Source: Pterobdella sp. o SKG-2022 (Eukaryota; Annelida; Clitellata; Hirudinida; Piscicolidae). Taken from it: DNA of 64,000 bases. Where the stretch lies: the NCBI GenBank assembly GCA_964035795.1, contig OZ038322.1, positions 11,300,038 to 11,364,037 of the forward strand, written 5' to 3'. Under the pieces are notes generated by a model. The model made no database searches. It had not been told where the DNA came from and saw only the letters and a list, made by a program, of their open reading frames with translations. Positions 1 through 13,256 of this stretch are shown here, in pieces (position 1 is the first letter of the stretch; every line of letters starts with the position of its first letter). Both the position numbers and the translations under genes were made by a program.

Positions 1-3000
1 TAACACATCAACTCCGTTCCTTCTGAATTCTCTTATGCTCCTATCTCTCGGCATTCGTTCTGTTAGAATTTCATAAGCGCTGTTTAATAGGAAAATACAA
101 TTCTTAACAAATTTTAGCTCATCGATAATGATGTGAACTTGTAATAATAAAATAAGAACCTGTAATGAGAAAAAAATGTCGATATTTGAAGCTGTTTTTT
201 GTTTGCAGAGACATTAGATTGTGGAGATAATGTTGTGAGAAGAGAGGTTTTTGAATGAAACTTTTATCATTTACTGGCAAATATTCGATAAGAGACTTAA
301 ATTTTTCTAAGATCCCCAAAAGAGTTTTGATGTGTTGTTCTAAGGTGGAGTCATCCGAACTGGAAACCCTGTTGAATTTATATTCCTACAATGTTTTACG
401 TCGAATAGAGCTTTGTTAGAATTCTTTAAATATGTATGCGTAACATTCTCTCATTTTAAATGCTGTTTTGAAAAAAAAAGAAGAGGAAAATAAAACTAAT
501 TAATTTAAAACATGAAGCTTTCCGTATTTCAAAGTTGCATTATCAAGTGTTTTTATTTATTTCTTTCTAAATTAATTTAGTCTTACAAAGTTTCTTATTC
601 TCAATTCTCATATTAATTTGTTATATATATTTTTCATGCAAAAAATTTGATAAGATCGATATAAATATATTATCAAAATGCGAATTCATTTTTATTAATT
701 GCCAAAGTGTCAAAGAATGTTTTAAAAAAATTGAGATATATTTGGTCTCACATGAGATCATTGATGGTGGTAAGAGTGCTGCAACTCAGCACCACTTTCC
801 ATGGTTTAGTAGCCGTCTGCTTGTTGATCAGCTCCAGCATTTTGCTCAATACATCTGCACACGAGATGTTAATTCACGTGAATACTTTTCAGTTTTCATT
901 TATTCATAAAAAAGTACATATTTTGAAACAAAATTAAATTAATAATTGAGCGTGAAATGGCGTAAACCTTGTTAAGTATTTGAAAACCAAAAAAAAATCA
1001 ACTAACCTGTACAGAAATTCAACAAGGTATCTTCTTCGATATATACCTGTCCCCCCTTGCCAAAAACAACCTCGAAACGCTGTGATTTCACATCCATTAT
1101 ATCCTTATACACCAAAAACTTCACCCTAAGGTCTTTCTTGAGCTCTATGAGATTAGGTATCTCATTTAACACCGGCAAATCTTCATTATAAATTAATACA
1201 AAACATTGGACATTGTTTAGAGGTCTCAGTAGAGTGATATTATGAGGATCGAATGAAAAAGCGCCTTTGGATGTCAGAAAATCCTTTGAAATATAACAAA
1301 AGCATGAGAGTGTAAGTGCTTATGAAAATATATGGCATAATATGTGAATTTGAGTATTTATTATGGCATTTTAGGAAAAAAATAATGGATATCTTAAGCA
1401 GTTTGGGCATCTGTAACGATAAAGGAATAGAATGATTTTCAGTAAAATAATTTCTAACCTGTATTTCCTTACTGATTGAACGCTCTTTATTGAAGATGAA
1501 AATACGTCTATGAGAAGTTTCAACAGGGTTCGGCTTGGCGTCTGATTTGATCGAATCAGAGGCGAAACTACTTTGTACATTAGTATTTAAAGGCATATTC
1601 ACTTGTTGTATATTGGGGACAATGTAAGTAGACGGAGGGTTATTGAATTGAGGTTGTGGGTAAAAAGAAGCATTGGGATAAGGGGTCTGATGAGGTATGA
1701 AAGCTTGAGGTGGATATGTGTTATAAGGAATATTATACGATTGGTAAGGATAGTATTGTTGGAAAGGGGGTTGAGAAAACTGGCAAGGTTGCACATTCCA
1801 ACCAATATTCTGTGCTTGTAAAGCTTCATTGTGGTTTTCTGTGTTATTCTGCGAAGTAATGTCGTCAAATGTGGGGGTGGTGGCTCGGTTTATGCTTTCG
1901 ATAGTCTCCTTGTTCGTTTGACCCTCTATTGAGGTGATTTTATTGTCTTCGAAAAATGTTTCATTTTGAAAAATTGTTTTATAATTGATAGTATTTCTCT
2001 CATTTTTTTGAGAATCATTTTCAACTTTTTTTGCAGAAATGACGGGATTTTTAAAAATAGTTTCAGTTTTTTGTTTCTGATTGAAAAGTGAAGGTTTAAA
2101 ATTTTGATAGAGGCTTGTTGATTTAGGCTGGAAGATTTTGGCTCCAGTAGCGGTCATTTTAACTTTTCCTTGTTTTGGGAAAAGTTGTGAAGGCATGAAA
2201 GCTCTTTTTTGTGTACTTTTGCTCATTTGATTTCCTACTTGAGTGGTGACTTTAATTTCGTTTATTTTTTTATTCTGATTAGGATTTACGATGTTTGAAT
2301 TGGTAGAGTTAAAACCTTTAAGAGCTTGTGAATTGGCAGTTTTGGTCGAAGAATCGTTTGAAACTGAAGCAAGCGTAGATGTTTTAGATGGAAGAGATTG
2401 AGTCCAAAGTTTTGATGTCATTGGATTTGTCATGTTTCCATTTTTATTTTGTATTATTGAGTTGGTGTCATCTTTTTTGTCACCCAAATTCACTTTTTTA
2501 CACTTAGTATCCAATTCGTTCAAACGTTCCTTTTTCAATATTTCTTTATACCTATCAGACATCTTCAAGCGACAAAAGGCTTTTGATTGGAATTTTTTCA
2601 AATGATCAGATAAATATTTAACATTTGAAGATAGGAAAAGTCCATTTGGAAGACCATTTTCAGTTTCTTTTAAACAATTTTCTATTCTTTGGAAGATTGG
2701 AATCATTCTAAGAACCCTTGAAGACTCCGACTTGGCAATGATGTCGTTTGAAGCATCGATTAAGTTGTTCGAAGATTGAATTAAGACTTTATCCAGTTTA
2801 TTTAATACTGAATCAAACTTAGTATTTTTAAAATTATTGACACTTTTCATATGGGTTAGTTGAAAATGAATTGCTATAGCTAGAGCATATGAAAACTTTT
2901 GTAGGACATCTTTGCTCCGTATTGACCATTTCCTCAGAACTTCCATGCATGCGATCGGAAAACAACTTTTGAAGATGGTTTCAAACTCACGGGAAGTTAT

Positions 3001-6000
3001 TTTTGAAACATAATCTCCATAATCCTTCTTGTCAATAGATGTTTTCAACCAGTAAAATAAAGCATCCACTTCCTTAAACCGAAGTAACTTCTTCAAGCAC
3101 TCCAAACCAAATAGAGCATGAACAAACAAATGTTGAGAATTCTTGAAAGGATGTCTCAGAGAATTGTGAAACTTCAAATACTTCTTGGTATAAAATTGCA
3201 GGCAATTTGCGCAAGCATAAAGCTTTGAGCGCTTTTGAAGTTGTACCTTTGCGATATGAGATATTTTTTCCAGACAATTTTTATTGCTTGATTGATCTAT
3301 TTTAATCTTTTTAGAGTCGATATCATAATTGCTTTTAGCGTGTCTTTTTTTATTAACTTGAGCAGTAAATTCGGCAATCTCATCTTTTTTCGTCAATGTT
3401 TCATCATCTTCTTCATCACTGCTACTACTGCTGTAGTCGATGAGTTTAAGAGAATTTTTAATATAAGACTGCGTATCATCCTTTCTAACATCATCTTTAA
3501 CCTCATCATTAGCTGAGCTTATCACTTCATCCTCATCACCATCATCATCATCGCTCAAACTATTATCATCGTTATTCAAACAACTCGTTACAGGATCGTA
3601 TAACATCTCCTCGTCTTCCATATAATTATCTAGACAGTTCTCTTCGTTATATACTGCACTGTGATCTGTTATAATCTTTTCAAATTCATTATTCTCATCG
3701 TGAACATTTTCAACAGACTTCTCTTCCACTGTATCCAATTCAAAAATTTTATCAAACATTTTCATCAAGATTTCGTGATTTTGAACTTTGTTTGAACTTG
3801 CATACCAACGTTTTAGATTGTCTGAGCCAATGATCAAATGAATATTAAAGGATTCAAAGTCCATTTTTGAAACTGTTTCCATCTTTAAATTCTTTTCATC
3901 ATTACTCATCCTTTCATCAGGCGATTTTTTTTCAACAGAATCTATAATCATCCTTTTCACTTCTTCTTTGATAGATTCGTTATGCGTTGTGAGATCTTTT
4001 GAATCATCGTTATTGAGAGGGATTTCAGATTTTAAACTTTCCTCCGATTTTTCATCATCCTTGAAAACTATAGAATTATATTTTCCTTTAGATATATTCA
4101 CAGAAACCCCGTCTTTATTGAGTGCTTCAATAGAAGCGCCATTAACAATAGGCCAATACATGGAATCACGACCAATCTGGTTATCAAGCCTGGGATCAAG
4201 ATTAGTATCAACATCCATGTCCAACAAGTCGTTCATTTCTTTGTCCTTTATCGCTCTATACGAACCTAGGAATAATTTGAAAAAAAATTATAGTTTTTAA
4301 CATTATGATGTCAATTATAAACAACTCTCACCAGGAAAATTGATATCGACAGCAGTTAGAGAAGTGGGCCATTTCATAGTGGAAATGGGCTTGCTGCTAC
4401 GCGTCTTTTTACCTTTCTTGTGACCTTTGTTAATATTATCGAATAGAACGTTGAATGCCTGTTTGGTGTCGCAAGATCCTTCGAGGAAAGGAATGGAGGA
4501 GAAACTGTATGGGGGTTGTGAAGGTTTTTGTAGTTTTTATTTCAAAACATCAGTTAATTTTCAAATAATATATTTAGCATTGAAATTAAATTTAAAATTT
4601 TCATAAAAATTATTTACTATAAAAATCAAGTTAAAATCAGTATAATTCAAAATAACATAAGGAAGAGTAACATCCAACCTGCCGAAAGACGAAGGTTGTG
4701 AGAGGTTGAAAAGAAAATCTAGATTACAATCATCTTTAGCGGTTTCTTCAAATAATTATTGATAATATAATCCAGAAAGTGTGGTATATCGGAAATGACT
4801 AATAAAGACAATGAAATGATATAATACATTGGGTTAATTGAAAATGTTTTAAATGGTGCTAATCAAAACCATAATTCCTACAGCGTAGTCATCACCATCA
4901 TCAAATCCTTTTTATAGCTTGTTTTCCTTTACCAAGGGGTGAGCAACATTAGTGCTAATTTTTAATATTTTTCACATGTAGTAGCGTCCTATAAAGCCTA
5001 TTAATTGCGCAACCAAAACGCCACTTAAGGACGATCTAATTAAAATAATCGTTTTTTTTGTTCAGACGGACGCAAAACGATGATGATGATGAATCGTAGC
5101 AAAAAAAAGGCTGTTAATTTAGAATGAAAAGATATGATCGTATTTTGAAATAAAATATAATTTTTTTCAATATAAAGTATATATATACCTTGCTTTTGTG
5201 GTTTCTCTTTCAAAATCTACAAAAAAATTGATGTAAGTCAGAAAATACAATGACATGAACAAAAATTCGACTGATATTCAAAAAACATAGAGAAAAAATT
5301 GATTAAAAAGAATATATAGTGTATATAACTTAAAAAACCAATAAAGGTGAGTTACTTTATTGGTAGTCTTGAAAGCACCATCGCTCAGAAACCATGCAAA
5401 TTTATCAATGCTCGTTTCATAATCAACTGCATCGTTATCATTACCACCATCTTCTTCGTCATTTGAAGGCTTTTTGCTATCATCGTTAGAAATTTTTTTA
5501 GCAGAGAATAGAGCCGTGTACTTGTTATTATGATCGAAAACAACCCATTCATTGGTCGGGTTGGCGTTTCTCCCCTCCACCTTTGCGTCATCATCCGTTG
5601 TTTTTAATCTGAAAGATTATCCTGTCATTTTAACCTCTCATCATTTCAAACATTTTTTATGTTTTAAAAGTTTTATTAAAAACTTAACATATTACACTGA
5701 AATATTTAACATAAAAACTGCAATTAAATAATTAGTTTCCTATATCGAATATACGCATATAAATGTTAGCAGCACAAACTCATAAGATTCCATTATCTCT
5801 TCATAACGCTGCCTGAAAGACACACTGGGTCGATAGTCCTTACCATTAAAAAAACCTGGTACCACTTCTTTATACATATCATTTTCAAAACCCTCACAAA
5901 AGTTCAGTTCTCGATAATTCGTGTATGGTTTTAGGACAAGAGGAAGTCTGTTGATGTGACGGTGATTAATATTTAAATTGAATCAAGGGTGAATGTGATT

Positions 6001-9000
6001 ACAACGCCTTCAAAACCATTATAATTAAATAAATTCACATAGTTATTTTCTTGAAAATACACATCTTTTCATAAGATCATAATTCATTGGTTTAACTTAT
6101 AAGTAACGATTGAACAAAAAATAAACAACTTACCCTTCATTGCTATCAGTCTTTCTTTTATATCTCTTCAACAGTAAATCGTAATCAACATATTTATTAC
6201 CAGAACTTTTATTATAAACTCCATAGCTTTCAAAATTTTTATCATCAGGTTTAGGACCAGAGTTTAAAGCATCGTTAGAAGTTAATAGAGCAGACCTAGC
6301 AACCCTTTCAACTACTGCATGAATATGGCGATAAAAAATTAATCAAAGTTATTACTAAAAGAATAACACAATATAACAATCAACAGTGAATTTTTCTCAA
6401 GTCATCAATAGCAATGAACCAAAAATATAGATTAAACTGAAATAACGAGCCACCGATGTATGCAACAACACTACAAACCTCTGAAGCAATTTGAAGCACC
6501 ATGCCAGTTATTTAAAGCCTCGAGCAAATAATCTGCATTCAATGTATGCATGTTCTCCTCGCTTTTCAATGACCCACTATCCGTTTGGTTCTTCACATCG
6601 TTATTTTTAGGCTTATAACACTCATGAATGGAACTCAAAAGGTAATCAGTGTTAATATGAAATAAAACAAGTTTTTTGTAATTGTTGTTTTTTTCAATAA
6701 ACTTTTCGCCAATTGTAACCATTAAATTCTGATACAATCCTTTTGTGAAGTTGTCATACAAGAACAATCTTGAAGGATTATCTTCTTGTCTGATGTATTG
6801 AATGGTTTTGTTTAAAAATTTATTTTTTATCCCTCAAAATGTAGTTCTTGACTAATGAAGAATTTGTTGGAAAAGCATGTAAGAGATTTTCACTTCTAAG
6901 ATTGCACTTATCGAAAAATTTAGTTGAATAAAAATTAATTACTTTTTCTCAAAAAATTCATCATAAACCAAGAAGTATATTTTAAAAAACTTAAATTTAC
7001 TAGTTTACAATGGCTCTTAAAAACTTATTTTTTACCACAAAAAATTATTCATTAAATTTTAAATAATAGCTGAAAAATGTTTATTTTTATTTTTATGATT
7101 TTTACTGCGAACATTGAAATAATAATAAAAACAAAATAGCAATATGATACCAATAATAATATTAACAGTACTAACGCTATTACAAATTATAATGATATTA
7201 GCAACACAAAAACGCATAAAAGCCCATTAAGAACCTTTCTAGGACAACATCGATTGGCTTGGCAACTAGCTTCCTCCTATTACTCTGATCCTCATTCAAA
7301 GCCTTCAACAACAGTCTTTCTTCCCTGGGGTCACTACGTGGCGGTGATGCTATCGCCTGCGCCACGTATACATGTTATTAATCATATTAGATTGTACTGT
7401 ACATGCACCATTAATTGTGGTTGAAATACACCTTATATTATATGGTAATGAATATTTTCATCAAAAGCACGTGTAAGATTCTCAATTCATATTCAATTTG
7501 AAGAAACATTATGTTGACGTAAACTAGCTGAAAATCAATATAATAGAAACAAACACTAAGGTTTATTGAGAAACTTAATACACGAAGCTTTTCGTTACAT
7601 TATCTAGTTACACTAGAAGAAACATTGTAAAATGTTTCATATGAACAAAGCTTTTCAAGAACATATGTTTCATCATCAGGATCATTCAAATGAAAAAGTT
7701 TTACAATGTTTTTTAAATTTCAGAGCTCTTACTCAATTCATATGTTAACGCATCTTATAAGCCACAAACAAGTCTCACCTCATAATGGTCTGAGCCATCT
7801 CCACACTCGAACATCTTGGAGTTTTTGAGTGCCTTATGCTCCACATCGAGACAATCTCCTTGCATCAATATCCTCTCCAACAGCCTCCTATCGTCGTCTT
7901 CATAGGCCGCTTCATTACTAACACCATCAATGATGTTTGATTCTTTATCGTGAGGTTGTGGCGCTATTTCTTGAACTTCAACGCTAGACTCGGGTGTGTT
8001 ATCGTTTATAACGGGGTTGTTCAAAATGCCTTTAGAATTTTTCAGGCAATTCAAGACAATTTTATCTGCCAATTCGTCATCAATACCATCTTCATTATCT
8101 TTATTTGAAGACTCATCAATAACTTCTGCGTCGTTTTCTTCACTGATTTGAGCTTCCTTCTTTGTAGAAACTTTATGACTTTCAAGATCATTGTAAATGA
8201 AATTATTACTCTCAATATACCTATCATCTTGCACCATAGTATAGTTATCATTATTTGTTGAGTCTATTATATTGCTTTGTGGCTCTACTCTGTGACTGTG
8301 GTTATATTCAAAAGTACTATACTTTTTAATTGTATAGCTCACATTGGAATTTTCATTCTCGTAGTTGTAATCTCTTTCCAACTTATCCTCGACATAAATA
8401 TTGTGTGTATTGTTATTGCTAATCTCAGTGGGATCTTCAGGATAGCTGTAATCTTCGTTAACGTCTCCATGAGTTTGTAGCTCAGCATCTGATACTATGT
8501 CTTCTTCTGCCTCATCTTCTTCTTCTTTGGCATCTTTAAAAATTAGATATCAACAGCTATATGAGGTACAGTATGATGTATTTAACATTTTAGTTAGCAA
8601 GAGCATTCAAATACAATGGCCTTAACATAAGATTGATAGGGGAATTAATCCTCTAACAAACCTTGGTTGACAGAGTAAGGGATGGTCGACATGAAGATGC
8701 CGTACAAGCCGTCAGTTCCTTCCAGACCTGCAAAACCAAATTTTTAAATAAGTAGTCTATTATTATTATTTCAATGGTATTTGAGAAAATAACAACAATT
8801 TCGATAAGAACATAATAAGCCAAAAGATGACGAATAATAACAAAAAAAGAAATACGAACACAACATTTTATCGAATTCCCATAAACACTACCAATAATTT
8901 GTATGAACAATAAGTTACTGCACAACTAGAAAAACATTGAGTGACCCAATCTTTTGATGCTGTCACCGCATGGAAGAATCAAGAGATTCACCTTACCTCC

Positions 9001-12000
9001 CTCCATCACACATGTGTAGCCCTGCAGATGTAGCATTTTAATAAGTGCATGTGGTTGTAAACATGCAAAAAATTCCATTGTTTGAAATCTTTCCTTTATT
9101 CTATTTGAAATGCAATTTTGAACGTTCATGGTCTTTTAAAACTATATTCAAAATATAAGTGAAACAAAATTTTGAAAAAATCTTTTGATAATATACGACG
9201 CTAAAAACTATAACTAAAAAAACAATTTTTGAAAATAAACTTACAGTATCAAAAATTATATTATTTTAATAAGCCTAGTATACAAAAGCTATTGGACAAT
9301 TGTTATCAATTATTTCTTTAAATAAGCTGATGCATCACCTTGTTATGATTACACATGTAGTGTTGCATTTCAAGAAAGTATGGCAGAGAGTGCTTGCTTG
9401 GGATCAACTCTATGTAGTCGATGAAGCATCCTGAGTCGATATGACGTAATTGCACTTAGTCGATTTTGAAGATCAAAGAAAAAAACTAATTTTTTACTAT
9501 TATCAAAATCATGCACTCATAAACTCCCTATAGCAACCTATGAATAAACCATTAGTTTAAGAACATATAGATAGAAACAGATAAATTTTCTTATATATAT
9601 GTCCTGGTATGACGTTTATATACATTCATTGCCCTCACAAACCCCCTCAAAAATCAATTTCTATATCTCGAGCATCTTTAAAAAACCTAACTTTGAAAAA
9701 ACTAATGATGGGAACACAACCTCTCCAAAAGGTCTGAGTGTTGAGTTTGATCCTGGGCACTCTGTCAAGGCCAAACTGTTGGAAGATGTTCTCAATGGTG
9801 TCTTCAGCTGTGCAACATATTATGTGCTCCTCATACCTTAAGAGTTTTGTATTGGTATTTTTTAATTATAACAATTGTATTCTACTAATAACAACAATGA
9901 AAATATACATTATTAATAAAATTTTTGAAAAAATTAATGAAAAACAAAATTATTCAAAAAAACAATCAAACATGAAACCGATATCCTTGATGAAAATTTG
10001 CATAAATCATGATGAATCAACGTTTAAAAAATAACACAAACGACTAAGAACTGACAAGTGGTAGGGAAAGGCATAGAGATATGAAGTGATAGCACTTAGA
10101 AGCATCGGTGCTTTGTTGGGCGCCTGCAACTCACCACTCCACAGTGCTTTAGTTCCACTTTTAAGTTCTTGCAACAAATGCATATGATGTTTATTTATGT
10201 CAAAATTCATTGCGGTTTTGTGTCTTTGGTAAATGCCCTTTTCTGTGATTATGCCTTGATTGTCTATCACCTCATGTTGGTGATGTGACTGATTATCTTT
10301 CATATACAATCCTGCATTTTTAGGCGGCATGTCATTGAATGGAACTTCTTTGTTGTTGCGGTCTTTCAAGTCATATTTTCCCTTTTGATTTCTAAATTTT
10401 ATTTCAGTTCTGTTTGGTCTAGCATCACTTCTTTGATTTCTTGTCATGTTTTTGATTTTGAATGAGACTAGAGCAAATGGTAAAAGTTGTCTTGGCCTCT
10501 CGACTACATCCAAGTCACTGTCATACTCATATATAAAGATCTGGTAGGTTTTGTTGGAGCTTGATGAATATCTATATTTATAACAAAACTAATCAACTAT
10601 TGATTTGATTAAAAACTGTTTTAAATAACAAAGTTGTTATAAAAAAATTTCAACGCAGTTTTTAATAAAATATTCAATTACTTTTTATTTTAAAAAATTA
10701 TTCAATTGTTATATATATTATTGTTAAAGATCACAAACTTGAGATGATGAGTAGCCATCAGCACTATTAGAAGTGGTTTTGATCATGTGACAATCAAAAC
10801 CTGGAGTAGGATCCAAGCAGTCTCCAGTTGTGTTTTCCACCATACTCTTTGCTTTTCCCTTTTATATTGATATAAAAAAAATAAATGATATAAGATAAGC
10901 TACTAAATAGAAATTAAATTCTAATTTGAGTAAATTTATTTGAATATTCTTAATTGAAATTGAAATATCAGCAAGAAACTATTTTTTTTATACAAATCAG
11001 CAAGATGCCACATACGATGATGTGTTTGAAGATGAGAAGAAAACAACTCTGAGATTTCTTATTCAATGATGGAGGCAGGATATCAGGGTGTCTGTTCACA
11101 TACACACCTAATAATAGTTTAACAAAGATTCGCTACATTATATGTCTGGTTAGCAACCAACATTTTAAACTGTTTTTGAATTTGGATTATCAAGATTATT
11201 TTTTCTATTTTCTAAGCACAACTATATAATAAATTTCTAAATCACTTTGTGTTATATTTTGACCACTTTATTTACAGACTAACATGTTGATAAGTTCAAT
11301 GGAGTTTATATAAATAACTGAAATAGAAATAAGGTAATTTAAAGGTCTATCAGAAAGAAAAAAAATGCTTCTCCAAAAGACATTTTCCAAAACTATTTGC
11401 CATAACAAAAATGAAAGATCCTTTCAATTAGAATTTGCGAATGTTGAAATGATGCAAAGCAAAGCAGCTGAATTATTGTAAACCATGACAAGAAGGGTAG
11501 TTAAGCTGTGTTGTCTGCAAAAAACTTTTTCAAAGATCGAGTTTAAATTAATTTCAGGCAAACTCTTGATACAAAATTTATGCCTTTGGGAATAATGAAG
11601 GCATTTGTCGGCCCCTATAGCTCAATAGTTGAGCATTAGACAAATTATCTAAAGTTACCGGGTTCAATCCCGCGTGGGCCGACAATTAGCACCTGTTCCA
11701 GTGTTTTTTGCTACATTAAATTTGTATTAATACTGCATTACATACATTACATTACATTAGTGGTGTGAAAATTTTATTTGACTAAGAAGGGATCAGAAAG
11801 TGTTTGAGATGATCAGCAAATGATCATTGAAACAGTTATATTTGTTTTTGTGAGTGTAAAAGATCAAATTTAATATTTGCTACAATCCAAAATTAAAAAA
11901 AAATAAACTGTAAAAAGAATTTGATTGATTTGATATATTTATATTACAATCCTGTTATTAATGTATTTACATTGGGTGTTATAAAGGTCTTATATTCAAT

Positions 12001-12814
12001 TATAAACAGTTATTTATTGTTGCTTCATTATGAATTGAATTTTTAAAAATATGTCAATATAAATAATATTTAAAAGGTTAATTTCCTAAATTTTTGAAAG
12101 GAACTACATTAAACTTCTTCAACAAACATAATAAATTCAAAAAGTTTACAAAAAAAAAACAACACAAAATGTGGTAAAACTAAGATTATTTTCAAGTGTT
12201 AAAATATCAAAAATTTATACCCATTTCAGGATTTCCTAGAGCCATTGATTTACTATTTCCAATCTTAAGACCCTCCTTACATATTGTTTCAGCCTAATCA
12301 TCAATGAAAGTTATGTTGAAAATGTTCAAAAAATTATCTTAAAATCACCTCAGTCCTTGAGCTCAAATGCAAAAATGTATAATTGACTTTGACATCTTTC
12401 AAGTTGCATGTTTCTTTGAGCATTTTCCTTCTTTCATCAAACTGACATAAAAAAATGTATAAATAAATTTATCTTGAAAACTTTGAATTATACAGACCTC
12501 TAATAGAAGAGTGGGGTTGTTGACTAAATAAGCATCATAAAAGTTGAAGTTGTGTTGGCTTTCTTTTAATTTGAATCTCTGTTGAATTACTTCTAAAATG
12601 TCTTTTCTAAAGTCAAAACTATCCGTGTCAACTATTGTTAATGCATCTAGGGAAAATTATTCATGGATATATAAATATATATTATAACAATCAAATGGAC
12701 TTAGGAAATACCTGATGAAGCTTTTTTCAACTTCGGAATAGTAAATTGTTTGAGATTATCCACATCATCAACGCAGCTTTCAATTTGATCCAAATAGCCA
12801 AAGTTTTCAGACAT
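1..12814 (-). CDS. TASOR: TASOR-like protein (HUSH complex scaffold), 3' end outside window
   Basis: Proposed exons, 5' to 3' on the minus strand: 12814-12712, 12646-12498, 12441-12349, 12293-12221, 11107-11016, 10858-10739, 10540-10135, 9807-9721, 9430-9339, 9021-8997, 8727-8662, 8533-7779, 7356-7235, 6789-6479, 6314-6134, 5947-5780, 5608-5339, 4504-4332, 4265-1459, 1283-1007, 854-752, 368-160, 59 to beyond 1. All phases agree; about 2,247 codons are visible (human TASOR 1,670 aa). Family evidence: the N-terminal DUF3715/pseudo-PARP block reads ETICKEGLKIGNSK, GNPEMGVYVNRHPDIL, then QIFIYEYDSDLD and PRQLLPFALVSF, aligning with human TASOR segments around YYFYEYGF and RPRHVCPYAVVSF. The C-terminal block (FEVVFGKGGQVYIEEDTLLNF, then YLHNLMSLQTKNSFKYRHFF and EFRRNGVDVL) matches the human C-terminal domains. 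In vertebrates TASOR holds MPP8 and periphilin together in the HUSH complex, which spreads H3K9me3 over retroelements. The middle (exon 4265-1459) is acidic and low-complexity, rich in D/E/N and then P/Q/Y, and does not align. An invertebrate role in silencing is inferred. Confidence 0.85.
7779..8533 (-). other. Acidic low-complexity exon of the TASOR-like gene
   Basis: This 755-nt exon encodes about 250 residues dominated by D, E, N and S, for example KEEEDEAEEDIVSDAE. It interrupts the region where vertebrate TASOR goes from the pseudo-PARP block to the SPOC-like block. I recognise no domain in it. It reads open in one frame and its splice phases fit both neighbours, so it is probably real coding sequence and disordered. 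Confidence 0.6.
8997..9021 (-). other. 25-nt micro-exon of the TASOR-like gene
   Basis: The sequence between a CTGCAG acceptor and a GTAAGG donor encodes GYTCVMEG plus one base. It is needed to keep frame between exon 9430-9339 (ends phase 0) and exon 8727-8662 (starts phase 1). The inferred exon would be missed by most gene finders. Confidence 0.6.
11607..11760 (+). mobile_element. tRNA-derived SINE, copy 1
   Basis: It lies in an intron of the TASOR-like gene, opposite to transcription. A tRNA-like head at 11607-11683 has an A box (TAGCTCAATAGTTGAGCATT), a B box (GGTTCAATCC) and acceptor-stem halves GTCGGCC / GGGCCGAC. It continues with ATTAGCACCTGTTCCAGTG and a tail of repeated ATTAC. The anticodon loop is not a good tRNA loop, so this is a SINE and not a working tRNA gene. 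Two relatives are at 22011-22186 and 33884-34064. Confidence 0.85.
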
Positions 12815-13256
12815 GTCTAAATCTTAAAAAATAAACTAGATTCAAAATAAAAATGCTTAATAAACAACATAAACACATAAATGTCGATATAAGAAACTTA
12901 TAATAATTAAAATTTATTTATGATTTAATAATTCAAATATTTTTCAAAAATTAAATCTTTCATTAAACAAAAAATTAAAAAAAAGATTTCTTAAACATTA
13001 GTACGCTAGTTTATTTTAGGCTCAGAGTGTATTGAGGCATTGGTCTTCTGAAAAATCCTTCATTTGCTCCCAGTTGTTTTAAAAACAGAAAAAATAGTGT
13101 AATATTATTTTTCAATCTCAATTACCTATATATAATAGTTTTTAAAGCTACAGAAAGGCATTCTTGACCATGACTGACCACCAACAACCTTTAAAAAATA
13201 ATTTTGAGGATTTTTTGAGATTTTGTCATTGAAATTGCAATTTATTAGGTCCTTAT
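12815..13256. other. Upstream region of the TASOR-like gene
   Basis: AT-rich DNA between the TASOR-like start codon and the LINE tail. I see no coding signal. It presumably holds the TASOR-like promoter and 5' UTR, but no motif is distinctive. Confidence 0.4.

Noticed and set aside
5189..5216. Candidate 28-nt exon of the TASOR-like gene (ILKEKPQKQ)
   Set aside because: Including it breaks the reading phase into exon 4504-4332. Extending the upstream exon to 5339 and joining directly keeps the frame.
9721..9839. Minus-strand segment CCTAEDTIENIFQQFGL considered as a ubiquitin-like protein fragment
   Set aside because: Its splice phases fit the TASOR-like gene on both sides and the next residues align with the TASOR stretch before the SIDHL block, so it is better read as a TASOR exon.
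11607..11683. Possible tRNA gene
   Set aside because: The A and B boxes and acceptor stem are tRNA-like, but the anticodon loop is poor. The sequence continues into a shared body and ATTAC tail seen in other copies, so it is a SINE.
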